NCBI GenBank assembly: GCA_003024985.2
Contig: PXIH01S0000788.1
Reading direction: 5' to 3' (one strand)
DNA: 11,221 nucleotides
Source of the DNA: Euperipatoides rowelli
Lineage: Eukaryota; Onychophora; Udeonychophora; Euonychophora; Peripatopsidae
This document shows positions 1 through 8,226 of this stretch, in pieces; the stretch's first letter is position 1, and each line of letters opens with the position of its first letter. The notes beneath the pieces are model-generated. The model was not told the DNA's origin, searched no databases, and saw only the letters and a list, made by a program, of their open reading frames with translations. The position numbers were made by a program, and so were the translations under genes.

Positions 1-597
1 AGAAGGAAAAAATTAGCAATTAGGCTTTTTTTTTAAAAAAAGTAATAATAATTGCTTAAGGGACATATGCTACAGGTTTTGGGCTGAAAATAAATTCCAC
101 AACAGATTTTTAGATATTTTTACATTTCAAAATTTCTATATTTTATAATACCAATAAAAATTTTACTTTTATATCTCTTATTAACAAAATCAGTTTTATA
201 ATGATTCGTTACTAGTCAAAGTTGAAAAAAGAAAAATTATATACAGTAGGTTCAGTTTACAACAGTGAGAATCTTCAACCAACACAATTATGAATTGACT
301 AGTTGTGTAAAATGCCTGTCAGCAACATAACCTGTTGATAGTTCCACCTACAACTGAAACCTGACCTGTATCCTAAAACTGTACTTCAAATGCCAGCTGA
401 TAATAAACCTATCATGAGGGCTTATCCAAAACTTCCCGGAAATTAAAATTTTTAATTTATTTATTTATTAAAAATCATTATGTTTTAGTTTAATAAGAAT
501 TATGCATAAAACTAATGTAAATTTTATTTTAAATCTTTTAACAATATTTTTTAAAATCAATAGAATAATTAAAAAACATTTAGCATATTTAATTTAC
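1..597. other. AT-rich non-coding DNA
   Basis: No reading frame of note in either strand and no RNA gene was seen. The stretch is dominated by short A and T runs, for example around 435-600 where G+C is about 15%. It is plausibly intronic or intergenic. I see nothing else in it. Confidence 0.6.
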
Positions 598-1263
598 CTC
601 TTCATGAATGTAGAAAGAGAGAAAAAAATCTAAATCTTTTTCCTCCGTTGTTAAAAATAGTTTTGAAACTTAACTATTGGTGATGCTTCTCCTAATTGCA
701 GCCAGAGAATCGTTATTTTCATTATTGGTGGAGTAAAAATTGACACGGAGAAATGTTTGTAAAACATAAAAGTCTGAAACATCTGTCATCTTTATCTTAC
801 TAAGAAATTATTTCGGCGCTGCCAATGCATTGCAGAGAATTTGTGCCGACAGCTGCGTTTCCCAACATACTGTACAAACCAATCATTAGATTACTAATAA
901 CTAGAATGCTGCTTCGATTCTGAATCCTGAAGAGGAACCCATATTTCTTAACCAGTTATTATATTTGTGAGAAATAGGGGTTTTGCTGCTACTGTTTAAA
1001 ACCTTCAGAAATGATTGTTCTTCAAATCAGTTTTAGCAAATGTGTCACAAACAAAAGCAAATCTTTGTTCTTCTCATCATTCTCCTTAGTTTTAATCAGG
1101 AGCGGCAAAACAAATACTTGACTTTTAACCAGAGGTTCCTCCGTTATCCTTCCTTAACATTTAAACCGGTTCTGATTGAGTTTTGCTTAATAAAGAGCAA
1201 AACTTTACATTGAATTGATGATTCTTTTTTTCCCCCCAGTTTTAAAACATAGCCGGAGGCACT
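598..1263 (-). other. GC-richer island ending in a minus-strand splice donor; possible non-coding or UTR exon
   Basis: G+C counted in several 60-base lines is 35-38%, against about 15% just left of it (541-600), so the left edge is sharp. On the minus strand that edge is the donor-like sequence GAG|GTAAATT (GT at 597-596). A possible acceptor, TTTAG|TGCC, lies near 1263 after a T-rich stretch. All six frames are broken by stops within a few dozen codons, so it is not protein-coding over its length. A UTR exon of the minus-strand gene that also carries the exon at 5216-5281, a non-coding RNA exon, or an old repeat would each fit. The splice-site reading is an inference from two short motifs. 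Confidence 0.25.
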
Positions 1264-1559
1264 AAACTAGTATCAATTCAAATAATAAAAAAATAGAAAG
1301 CATTTTTTTAGGAAGATTAAATTTTTAAGAATGGTTCAATAATAATTAAACTTAATAGGAAAATAATAATTAAAGCATTTTAATGAAAATTGATTTTTAA
1401 TAATTCCAATAAATTCCAGTTTCTTTCGGGTTGGCCTTCGTATACCGTATGTACTATATTACAGTACAGCAGTACTGATCCCACTTATTATATATAAAGA
1501 AATGCAGGATTGTTTTTCTACAGTCTGACACACTCGAGTACATTAAGTTAGCACCACAG
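1264..1559. other. AT-rich non-coding DNA
   Basis: Mostly A/T-rich sequence without a reading frame. It contains TACCGTA (1443-1449) and TACAGTA (1460-1466), two of a recurrent 7-mer class found throughout the window. Nothing else was recognised. Confidence 0.5.
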
Positions 1560-1570
1560 ATAAAATAATG

Positions 1571-1576
1571 TTTATT
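1571..1576 (-). promoter_or_regulatory. Polyadenylation signal AATAAA at the LINE 3' end
   Basis: On the minus strand AATAAA sits about 365 bases after the RT stop and is followed by an ATTATTTTA-like tail. This is the position expected for the 3' end of the retroelement transcript. Assignment rests on position and the hexamer only. Confidence 0.45.
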
Positions 1577-1938
1577 TCCACAATTATTTACAATAACTAT
1601 TATACAAACAAATGTTTAAATATAAAATAAATGGAGGAGAAAGAAAACCTGAATGGGCTTGTAAAATGATTTTGCCAGCTATGTTTATAAAACCTTACAA
1701 AAAAGAAACATACTGTAAAAAGTAGTTATAAAAGCCACATAAACAGAATAGAATTTGATTAAAACAAAAACAAAATATAGACAGATTTGTCTAAAATAGA
1801 AACACAAACAATGCGTATGCAGTATATGCAGAAGGCTACATACCGTATATACATCGTATATCAATAATAAACACACCCTCAACATACACCGCACACAAGC
1901 ACAAAATATGAAGTTGGGGTAGGAGAGGGAATCGGTCA

Positions 1939-2510
1939 TTATATTATGAGCTGAGCCCTAAATTTTCTCATAAACGTTGTCTCACTGTCACTAGTTTTTA
2001 GATCATTCTCCAAATCATTCCATAAATTATGTACACTAATTTATGGAATTTGACCCAATGTTGTTCTAAAAAATCTTTTATATACTGCTCTTGCCCCTCT
2101 GCTATGATATCCATGAAGAACACAAACTGGGAGAAAAATATCCTGAAAATGCTTAAGTAATAAACCCATCTGTTGCCAATACATACAAATTTCCAACTAA
2201 TACCTATAAATATCATTTATCTTTAAAATGTTCATTGCCTTGAAAAGATGAGTGTGATGAAAGAAATCCAGAGTTGTTGATAATTCTTACTAATCTCTTT
2301 TGTAATCTAAAAAGTTTATCCTACTTACCCTTACCAGCAACTCCATACTTAATATTGCAGTAATGAAGATATGGATAAACAAGTGTATAATAAATACAGG
2401 CTCTTAAGTGTTTTCTTTGGCAAAATACTGTAAATCTCAATTTACATATAACACCTACATTAACAGCTGTTTTTTTTAATAACTTCACTCTCAGATGGCA
2501 ACATCTCAGT
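1939..2510 (-). pseudogene. Reverse transcriptase C-terminal region of the LINE relic
   Basis: The segment encodes the part after the RT catalytic core, often called the thumb/connection tail. Recognisable pieces in order are AVNVGVICKLRF, YYTLVYPYLHYCNI, then after a TAG stop (near 2315) RLQKRLVRIINNSGF. A frameshift near 2250 leads to LFKAMNILKINDIYRY and, beyond further stops, RTTLGQIP and LWNDLENDLKTS, ending in a stop at 1941-1939. These match the order of conserved blocks at the C-terminus of CR1/L2/Jockey-type LINE polymerases. No YxDD active site or other palm motif occurs, so the piece cannot act as a polymerase. Two frames (codon starts congruent to 1 and then 0 modulo 3) are used, both different from the N-terminal segment at 2483-2765. 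Confidence 0.8.
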
Positions 2511-2765
2511 TTGGAAATCATCACTGACCGAACCAAAAGGTAAAAGCTCATACAAACAGTAATAACAATAAAAATCATTACCACCACACATATTTGGAAC
2601 AAAGTCAACTATATCAACATTACAAAAATAATGCACCAAGCAATGGCAAACCCTACAATAAAGAGCCCTTTTATTTTGAAGGATGAGTCACCCACAGTAT
2701 CTACACTGAGTAGGCCCAGGATTCAGATGAACACCACCAGAGAATAGCAACAGTATACAAATCAT
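2483..2765 (-). pseudogene. LINE ORF N-terminus: 2A-like peptide plus PHD-type zinc finger
   Basis: The ATG at 2765-2763 opens a frame starting MICILLLFSGG, followed by VHLNPGP (2A-like core at 2732-2712). The 2A motif makes ribosomes skip a peptide bond before the final proline. Many non-LTR elements carry such a motif at the ORF start behind a hydrophobic leader. Here the usual D-V-E-x context is changed to G-V-H-L, so activity is doubtful. A C4HC3 pattern follows: Cys codons at 2705 and 2696, 2657 and 2648, His at 2633 with Cys at 2624, and Cys at 2567 and 2558. This matches a PHD finger, and the acidic stretch after it resembles the linker seen in such elements. An in-frame TGA at 2690-2688 breaks the frame between the first two metal-ligand pairs. 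The start was chosen because the 2A leader follows it at once. Confidence 0.75.
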
Positions 2766-2770
2766 GGTGA

Positions 2771-3060
2771 AATTCTTGCTAGGCCTAAATTTACAAACAG
2801 ACCTAACAAATATAAAATTGATTCTGCCATGTTCATCAAATGAAATCCAGACATCCGGAGGGAGTACTCAGAAAAACTGTGACAAAAAAAAAAGAGGGAA
2901 GATTTGGATAAAACTCAGCATTCCAATAAATCACACTACTGAGACAGTGAGAACAAAACAAGACAACAAATAGCTGAACCAACAAAAAAATGCCCCAAAT
3001 ATCTCAATATATACTGTACTTGTAAATACACACACACAAAAAAAATGTAGTTCACAATAA
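2771..3060 (-). other. Possible 5' UTR or flank of the LINE relic
   Basis: This lies immediately upstream of the LINE start codon on the minus strand. It has no conserved coding signal; an A10 run (2884-2893) and a short (CA)n stretch near 3029-3038 are the only simple repeats. A 69-codon plus-strand frame at 2764-2973 crosses it, but it is lysine-rich through A-runs and lies antisense to the relic, so I do not call it a gene. The outer end of the element could be anywhere in this stretch. Confidence 0.3.
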
Positions 3061-3136
3061 CTTTTTCTTATCCTTTTTGAACAAATTTTTTTACCTTTTT
3101 GTCAAATGAAACAATAACTATAACACACACAAAGTT

Positions 3137-3202
3137 TCCCGTTCTTTCGGGATAGTTGTTTATCTTTATTCACCGGTCCACATTTTTGTAAATTATGTGG
3201 AC
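3137..3202. repeat. Two adjacent perfect hairpins
   Basis: The first hairpin has TCCCG (3137-3141), loop 3142-3147 and CGGGA (3148-3152). The second has GTCCACAT (3176-3183), an 11-base loop and ATGTGGAC (3195-3202), then GTCTTTTTG. Two GC-bearing stems 23 bases apart stand out in DNA this AT-rich. They may be the structured 3' end of an old repeat, but no coding remnant lies beside them. Confidence 0.5.
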
Positions 3203-4190
3203 GTCTTTTTGTATTATTGAGCTGTTTAATATGTTTAACACCTATGCTTTGATACTCTTTCTGGATTTTTATTATTTATTCAATGTTCAACTGAAATTTT
3301 CTGTCAAGTTTTATGCTAAAGTTATTTTATAATGGAAACGGCTGGCTGATGTCATCTTTTTGGTTTGCTTTCATTAGAATATTTATTTTATTTTATGATG
3401 AAATTTACTTCTATAGCATATTATTTTCCTGTATCAACAAGTCCTGAATTACTGTTTTAACCTACTGTGATGACTGATAATTTTCATCGATTTCTTAGAA
3501 TTAATAAAATTGATTTTGGAATGTGTTTAATTTTTATTTTCACGATTTACAAAGAAGAATTTTAAACATGTTATAGTGAACTGTTAAATTAATGACTATG
3601 CTATTATATTTTATGATGATGTTTCCAAATACTTTTGTTTCATCTGCTTGTTAGAAGTTTTGGTTTTAATGTTTATTTTCATTTATTTGTGTTTGCTTTA
3701 TAGAATTAAAGCATATTAGAAAGGAAGAAATTCTCCTTCTTAAAAAAAAAATAACTAATAGAAAAGGGAAAAATAAATCAGTTCCCAAAATGGGAAGAGA
3801 TAAAGCAAAAGTCAGAAAAGAGAAAAAATGAATAAAAAATAAAAAAAAAACTACAAAATAAGGCCGAGGGGAAGGACTAAAAATTTTTAAGATGATGGTC
3901 ATTTCTTAAAAACGAAATGCATGGTGAGAAATATTTTTTGCATTTTGAGTCTTTATTAAAAGTAACATTATTGTGTAAAATTATATCTTAACATAAATAG
4001 TGTAGATTTTAGTTTTCTGATTAGCTTATCCCCTTAAGTAATGCATGTTAGAAAAATATGTAAATGTAAAAAGTTCATATTTACTAACTATTTACTTACT
4101 GTGTCTAACTACAGTGAGAAAGTTACATGAGGGGTAAAGCAAGCACCTTGGGAACTAACATTTTTTTTTGGTAATGTTTGACTTGTCCTG
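3203..4190. other. Non-coding AT-rich DNA with an A-rich tract
   Basis: No supported gene. Positions about 3740-3860 are a purine-rich, A-run-dominated tract whose complement yields a spurious Phe/Leu-rich frame. The remainder is ordinary AT-rich sequence. Confidence 0.5.
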
Positions 4191-4343
4191 AGTATTTTTT
4201 TTTTTTTTGGAGGGGGGCTAGTTTATACATTTTAATTATATTTTCAAAAATCTCTTGTGCATATTTAATATGAAAAATACAAATTGTACCATAAAATAAA
4301 CAGCTAAATGTTAGCAACTAAATCCTACAACAGTAGTCGGTGA
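4191..4343. repeat. Poly-T/poly-G tract and AT-rich flank
   Basis: A T14 run at 4195-4208 is followed by GGAGGGGGGC. On the minus strand this reads as C-rich sequence ending in poly-A, which could be the tail of a retroposed sequence, but no body was recognised. The rest to 4343 is AT-rich. Confidence 0.35.
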
Positions 4344-4720
4344 GTTGCCTAACCAAGCAGAAATAAGTGCTGCTGACACAGCAGGGGAGGGGGGAATCAC
4401 TGCTACTGCTTACCCCTTCCCCTGTCTACACTACTGGTTACCTATCCATCAAACAACCCTGTTATCTACCTACCTCATCTACTCTATCATATATATATGG
4501 GACTTAACTTCCCAGCTATCTAACTGCATGCCAACTTATCTATCTAGTGCTTATTTTCTAACTTTCCTAAGACGATTTTTTATTTTCATTGCATTTACTA
4601 TTGTTGATTAAATTCACTATCCACTTTCCTAGCTACCTTCCCAGTTACCTATCTACCTGATCAGCTGCCTTCTTATCTTTACTATCTACTCCCTCCTCTG
4701 TATTTTTATTTTGCTCCAAT
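4344..4720 (+). repeat. Diverged pyrimidine-rich CTAT/CTAC microsatellite region
   Basis: The plus strand is strongly pyrimidine-biased, with repeated short units such as CTAC, CTAT, TATC and TACC (for example CTACCTACCTC and TATCTATCTA). It looks like an old tetranucleotide array that has accumulated substitutions. An 88-codon frame at 4345-4611 follows from this bias and shows Tyr/Leu/Ser/Pro-rich low complexity, so I do not treat it as a gene. Confidence 0.55.
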
Positions 4721-5215
4721 TCTGATATCTCTACCTTACCAAATACTGTACCTATTAATTTTCTCTGCTTTACATTTCAAGATTTTGTTACCATTATAAT
4801 AAAGAAAAAAAATCAAATTTCATCTTTTATTTGGAATATTATTTTTCTCCCAGGTGGTGCTGCGTATACTGTAATTTTAATTGAAAAACCAGTTGCTTCG
4901 TTACATTTTGAAATGTAATGCTGACAGACATTTACACCATAAACAACTTAAGAAAAAAAATATAGAGATTTTGCCACTCACAGGGACAAAAAAAAAATAC
5001 TCACTATTGATGAGAATGGGTTTATGGAGAACTGATATATAAATTCAATATTCAAAGATGAATTCTCTACCTACATGAACTTAAAATTTTGGGCTGGAAT
5101 ATCATGTAAATTGTAAAAATATTCTTTCCAAAAAAAATTTTTCAAGAAGTAGTTATGAAAAGAAGCATTTTGAAGTTTAATGTATTTTTAAATTCAAACA
5201 GGAAATAAGGCTTAC
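4721..5215. other. Non-coding, probably intron downstream of the hnRNP-like exon
   Basis: AT-rich, without a reading frame or RNA gene. It directly follows the splice donor of the minus-strand exon, so it should be intron of that gene if the exon is real. It holds TACTGTA at 4744-4750 and 4867-4873. Nothing else is seen. Confidence 0.45.
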
Positions 5216-5281
5216 CCCATTCTTTATTACCATAACCTCGGCCGGACTGATAACCGCCCTGACGCTGATAATTGGACTGAC
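5216..5281 (-). CDS. Internal exon of an hnRNP-like RNA-binding protein (Gly/Tyr/Gln/Arg-rich segment)
   Basis: The minus strand reads TTTTATTTTCCAG, a 66-nt exon, then the donor GTAAGCC. The acceptor AG is at 5283-5282 and the donor GT at 5215-5214; both are good matches to consensus. The exon is phase 1 at both ends (two bases, 21 codons, one base), so its inclusion or skipping keeps the frame. In the middle frame it encodes QSNYQRQGGYQSGRGYG and a short N/K/E/W end. Such Gly-Tyr-Gln-Arg composition with RG dipeptides is typical of the disordered C-terminus of hnRNP A/B, D and related proteins, which drives RNA binding and condensate assembly in the nucleus. A second frame is also open but lacks this composition. 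Local G+C is much higher than in the flanks. No RRM-encoding exon lies in the window, so the family member cannot be named; a FUS-like or hnRNP U-like RGG protein is the main alternative. Confidence 0.7.
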
Positions 5282-6944
5282 CTGGAAAATAAAAGCGAGT
5301 ATATTTATAACATTGAAATCAAAATGAAGAACAAAGGGGAAAAAAAATCTCAATATTAGACGTTATCAAATAATATTTTCAACATAAATTGAGGTTATTA
5401 TGTGCCATCGTTGTAAGTTATGTTCACAAAAATTTTGAAACTAATGCCAAAATTTTGCACCTTTTACTAATTTTTATTTACAAAATTCACAAATCAACAA
5501 TTTATTAACTATAATAGAATTATGTTAATATTTATAGCAATTTCCGGTTCTGTTCTTAAAACTAATAGTCAAATGAATTATACTACTCAAGGAGATAATT
5601 AATCAAAATTATTTAGTGTTAATAAGTCTAGGCAATTCTAGCACTAATAAAACAAAATTTAATTTGCATTTTAATGACACTAATAATTTGCATTAATTAT
5701 TCAAAAGCTCGTAAGCGTACATTTGAAAAAATAAACCCTACATTTGCTAACCAATAAGAATCGAGTAAATAGGGAAGGCAAGCTAATCACTGATTCATAA
5801 TCGCTCAGGTACACAAAAGCATTCGTTAAAAAAATAATCAATAAATCTTATAGTTGCAAATGTCGGGAATGTTTTAAAAATGCTAAAACCAAAGATATAT
5901 AGTCAAAAGTTCAAAACCGATTGAAAATTCTTATTTCAACAAATTTTATTAGGCTCAAAATAAGGTGCTAAAAGGCCTATTTTATGTTATATGAAACATG
6001 CACATCATGATCACTCTCCTCAATATGGAGATTCTACGATGCCTTCAATATTATCCAATATCTAATTTTAGGAGAAAAAAAAATTATCGAGTCAAATATA
6101 ATGTAATGAACTAAATCTTAACACAAAAACGGTCGCTGTTTAACATTATGACCGCAAGAGATGACAGGTTGAAATATTTTGCAGAAAATTAAAGATAAAG
6201 GTAACCTATTTGAATAAGACAAAGACAAGTTACAGTAAATTGCAATCTTAGGTTGAAATTAAATTTCTAATGTGGAAGATATGTAAAAATCAAATTCAAA
6301 CATTCACATCGTTTTAGCGAATGCTTTGACCTGTGTAATATTCTTCTAAGTCAAAAATTTACAAAAACTTAGTAGAACTACTACAATAGTTTTTGAAACT
6401 GTAAAAAAACTAATATTAAAGTAGAATAAAGGTGAAAACATCAGTATATAGGCTACTGATCTTAGTGATCAGTAAGATCTTAGATAGCTTAGATAATATA
6501 TTGTACTTGTCAAAAGTATTTGACTACCGTATACTTTAAAAATTTATCTGATGTCATTTTAAAATCATGTTTTAATATTGGCATTTTAAATCTTTTTAAA
6601 ATGATTAGATTGGCAAGATTATTAAAAACTCTAAGTACCACTAGGGATGACACTGCTTTGGCACCCCTTCCTCCATTCACCGAATAATGATTATAGTAAA
6701 GTTGTTATAGTAATAATCATTTTATTAGAAATTATTATATATACTATACTTTTTTGTAATATATAGAATAATAGTAGAATATCAGTAGTCTTAAAATCAA
6801 AAAATCTTCATGCTTGTTCAATCTTTCTAAACTGCAAACAATAATTATCACATTACTATAATATTAAACTTTTAAAAAAAATAAATGACAATTTTGAAAT
6901 ACCGTACTGCACTTAAAAAAAATATAAGGATTGACCAACAAAAA
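5282..6944. other. Non-coding, probably intron upstream of the hnRNP-like exon
   Basis: No gene supported on either strand. Apart from a perfect small hairpin at 6454-6474 there are weaker AT-only inverted repeats (6554-6564 with 6594-6604; 6686-6694 with 6713-6721). The stretch lies just upstream of the acceptor of the minus-strand exon and is most simply read as intron. Confidence 0.45.
6454..6474. repeat. Perfect 8-bp inverted repeat (hairpin)
   Basis: TACTGATC (6454-6461) and GATCAGTA (6467-6474) are exact reverse complements around the loop TTAGT. It is small and could be chance, but it is not purely A/T. Confidence 0.45.
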
Positions 6945-7157
6945 ATTTATGATATGCAATGAGTCGTCTAATATTTCAAGGGACCTTTGTTATTTNGCTA
7001 TCATCGTACATCGATGATTGCTAAAGACTGTTTTAACGTGATTATAAGGCTCACTGACTGTGTGTGTTTTTGGATTACAGTTTTCATCTGGTGCTATTCA
7101 TACAAGATTTATGATATGCAATGAGTCGTCTAATATTTCTAGGGACCTTTGTTATTT
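6945..7157 (+). repeat. 51-bp direct repeat pair, 162 bp apart, first copy next to an N
   Basis: Positions 6945-6995 and 7107-7157 are the same 51 bases with one difference (A at 6978, T at 7140). The first copy ends exactly at the single ambiguous base (6996). The interval carries a small hairpin (ATCATCG 7000-7006 with CGATGAT 7012-7018). The pair is either a true 162-bp tandem duplication with a partial second unit, or an assembly artefact in which two overlapping ends were placed side by side. Confidence 0.85.
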
Positions 7158-7310
7158 ATTTACTATTTATTTTTGTAAATATTTCCTTGTACATAGTTTT
7201 ATCAATCATATTTTTATTTTATTGTGTAAATAGAGGCCACATCCTTCGGGGCTAGGCCTTTATACTTGATTTCAATGATTTGATTGTTTGTTGAATAAAT
7301 ACCTATAATA
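7048..7310 (+). mobile_element. Putative 3' end of a second LINE-like element
   Basis: A frame without stops runs from 7048 to the TAG at 7231-7233 (61 codons) and turns into a Phe/Tyr/Leu/Ile-rich tail. Just after it, AGGCC (7234-7238) and GGCCT (7255-7259) enclose CC-TTCG-GG, making a hairpin with a UUCG-type loop. About 35 bases on, TTGAATAAATA supplies an AATAAA (7294-7299), followed by AT-rich tail sequence. A hairpin plus AATAAA close to the ORF stop is the usual 3' architecture of CR1/L2-type elements. No polymerase motif is visible, so the assignment is tentative; the frame may be chance. Confidence 0.35.
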
Positions 7311-7941
7311 TAATATAAAAATATTAAATATTTTTAATTTGAGCAGTCAAGAGGTTAACCACATTGGTAGTGAATGTTGAATGTAGTTGGACTATTTAAA
7401 TCACTGTTTAAATATATAAAAATACTGAAGTGTAATGAATTTACACTCTTACATATATAGTGTACATTTATACAGGACATAATCAAAATCAACAATGGCA
7501 AAATAGGAAAAATAAACTAATGCAAAATAGATTGCATTTAATAGAGAGAAAATTGACGCAACATGCAAGCAACAGTAAAACAGCAGACATCACGAACTTG
7601 AGCAATCAGCATCACCAGAATTAAGTACCCAACACATACTAGAACCATACTACAGCTATGATTAAGAACATGAATCTTGCACACTTTAAGCAACGTTAAT
7701 TTCTCTTTAGCTATTGGTAAGAATGCTAAAACTAGCAAATTAGCTAATATCTGGTTAAACCATGACAGTAATGTCTTTTTTTTAAATTAATTTAGAAACA
7801 TTATTTAGTTATATATATAGTACAGAATGCATACCTTAAAACATTTACTTATATCTAAACTTAGCCTTGGTAGAAAACTATAAATAATAAGAATTTATAA
7901 TAAAAGTCAAAAGTTTTTTTATACTAAAACTATGATTTAAA
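7311..7941. other. Non-coding DNA with a GC-richer patch
   Basis: Mostly AT-rich. Positions about 7555-7700 reach roughly 40% G+C and allow a 66-codon hydrophobic minus-strand frame (7538-7738). No homology, splice pattern or codon bias supports it as a gene, so I leave it uncalled. Confidence 0.4.
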
Positions 7942-8226
7942 ATGCAATCTAAAAATATAAAAGCTGGTTTAATTTTATATTACCTAAAAGGCAACGAGTT
8001 TGACTTGCTGTTTTCAATGGATGTTAACATGGATGTTTCTTTGAAAAGAAAACACTGCAAATGTCACCCAACTGGAGATTGTTACTCTCAGCGTTTCTAT
8101 AAGAACACCGGAAACATGGTTCTTGGGAACACAATCAGACAGTCAATGTCCAAATGTGGCAGCCAATTGTACTTTAAAGAATCGTCAAGCACAATTCTAT
8201 CAGGAGGTTTAAAACAATTCTCTTAA
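7942..8226 (+). CDS. Unrecognised 94-codon frame in a GC-richer island
   Basis: The frame begins at the ATG at 7942 and ends at TAA 8224-8226. G+C over 8041-8220 is about 39%, against about 15% at 8461-8520, so the body differs from its surroundings in the way an exon or inserted sequence would. The product has a Cys/His cluster (KHCKCHPTGDCYSQRFY), a later Cys, and a Ser-rich end; there is no signal peptide or membrane segment. I recognise no family. The first dozen codons are AT-rich and low in complexity, so the true segment may start near 7990. No convincing acceptor or donor bounds it. An imperfect inverted repeat (8168-8180 with 8221-8232) spans its end. Chance ORF, gene fragment and retroposed piece are all possible. 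Confidence 0.3.
   Translation: MQSKNIKAGLILYYLKGNEFDLLFSMDVNMDVSLKRKHCKCHPTGDCYSQRFYKNTGNMVLGNTIRQSMSKCGSQLYFKESSSTILSGGLKQFS

Larger units (their letters stand above)
1560..2770 (-). mobile_element. Internally deleted LINE (CR1/L2-like non-LTR retrotransposon) relic
   Basis: Read on the minus strand, the order is: a start codon at 2765, a hydrophobic leader and 2A-like peptide, a PHD-type zinc finger, then without a gap the C-terminal part of a LINE reverse transcriptase, a stop at 1941-1939, and a 3' UTR ending near an AATAAA signal at 1576-1571. Intact relatives carry an apurinic endonuclease and the RT catalytic core between the finger and the RT C-terminus; neither is present, so roughly the middle of the element has been lost. 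The coding parts lie in three frames and contain in-frame stops, so this is a pseudogene. The clade assignment rests on the 2A-plus-PHD N-terminus and the RT tail motifs. Element ends are approximate; I could not identify a target-site duplication. Confidence 0.8.

Noticed and set aside
684-740. Plus-strand acceptor-like site (TTCTCCTAATTGCAG, AG at 700-701) followed by a short open stretch
   Set aside because: Only about 13 codons precede a stop in the best frame, and no donor or upstream exon supports it.
1225-1245. Plus-strand polypyrimidine tract with CAG (TTTTTTTCCCCCCAG)
   Set aside because: Looks like a splice acceptor, but every frame after it stops within eight codons and no gene model fits; probably a T/C homopolymer.
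1685-1939. 84-codon minus-strand frame rich in Phe, Tyr, Cys and Leu
   Set aside because: Lies in the 3' UTR of the LINE relic after its stop; composition is what AT-rich non-coding DNA gives; no family signature.
1998-2216. 72-codon minus-strand frame inside the LINE relic
   Set aside because: It is a shifted frame; the recognisable RT-tail blocks (LFKAMNILKINDIYRY, LWNDLENDLKTS) are in the neighbouring frame.
2764-2973. 69-codon plus-strand frame
   Set aside because: Antisense to the LINE start region; lysine-rich because of A-runs; no motif or splice context.
3666-3902. 78-codon minus-strand hydrophobic frame
   Set aside because: Complement of an A-run tract; Phe/Leu repeats are a composition effect.
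4123-4317. 64-codon minus-strand frame
   Set aside because: Spans the T14 run (lysine stretch) and AT-rich DNA; no motif or conserved context.
4345-4611. 88-codon plus-strand frame
   Set aside because: Produced by the degenerate pyrimidine microsatellite, which lacks stop codons by composition.
7538-7738. 66-codon minus-strand hydrophobic frame
   Set aside because: It sits in a patch of about 40% G+C and could look like a membrane segment, but it has no splice sites, homology or supporting context.
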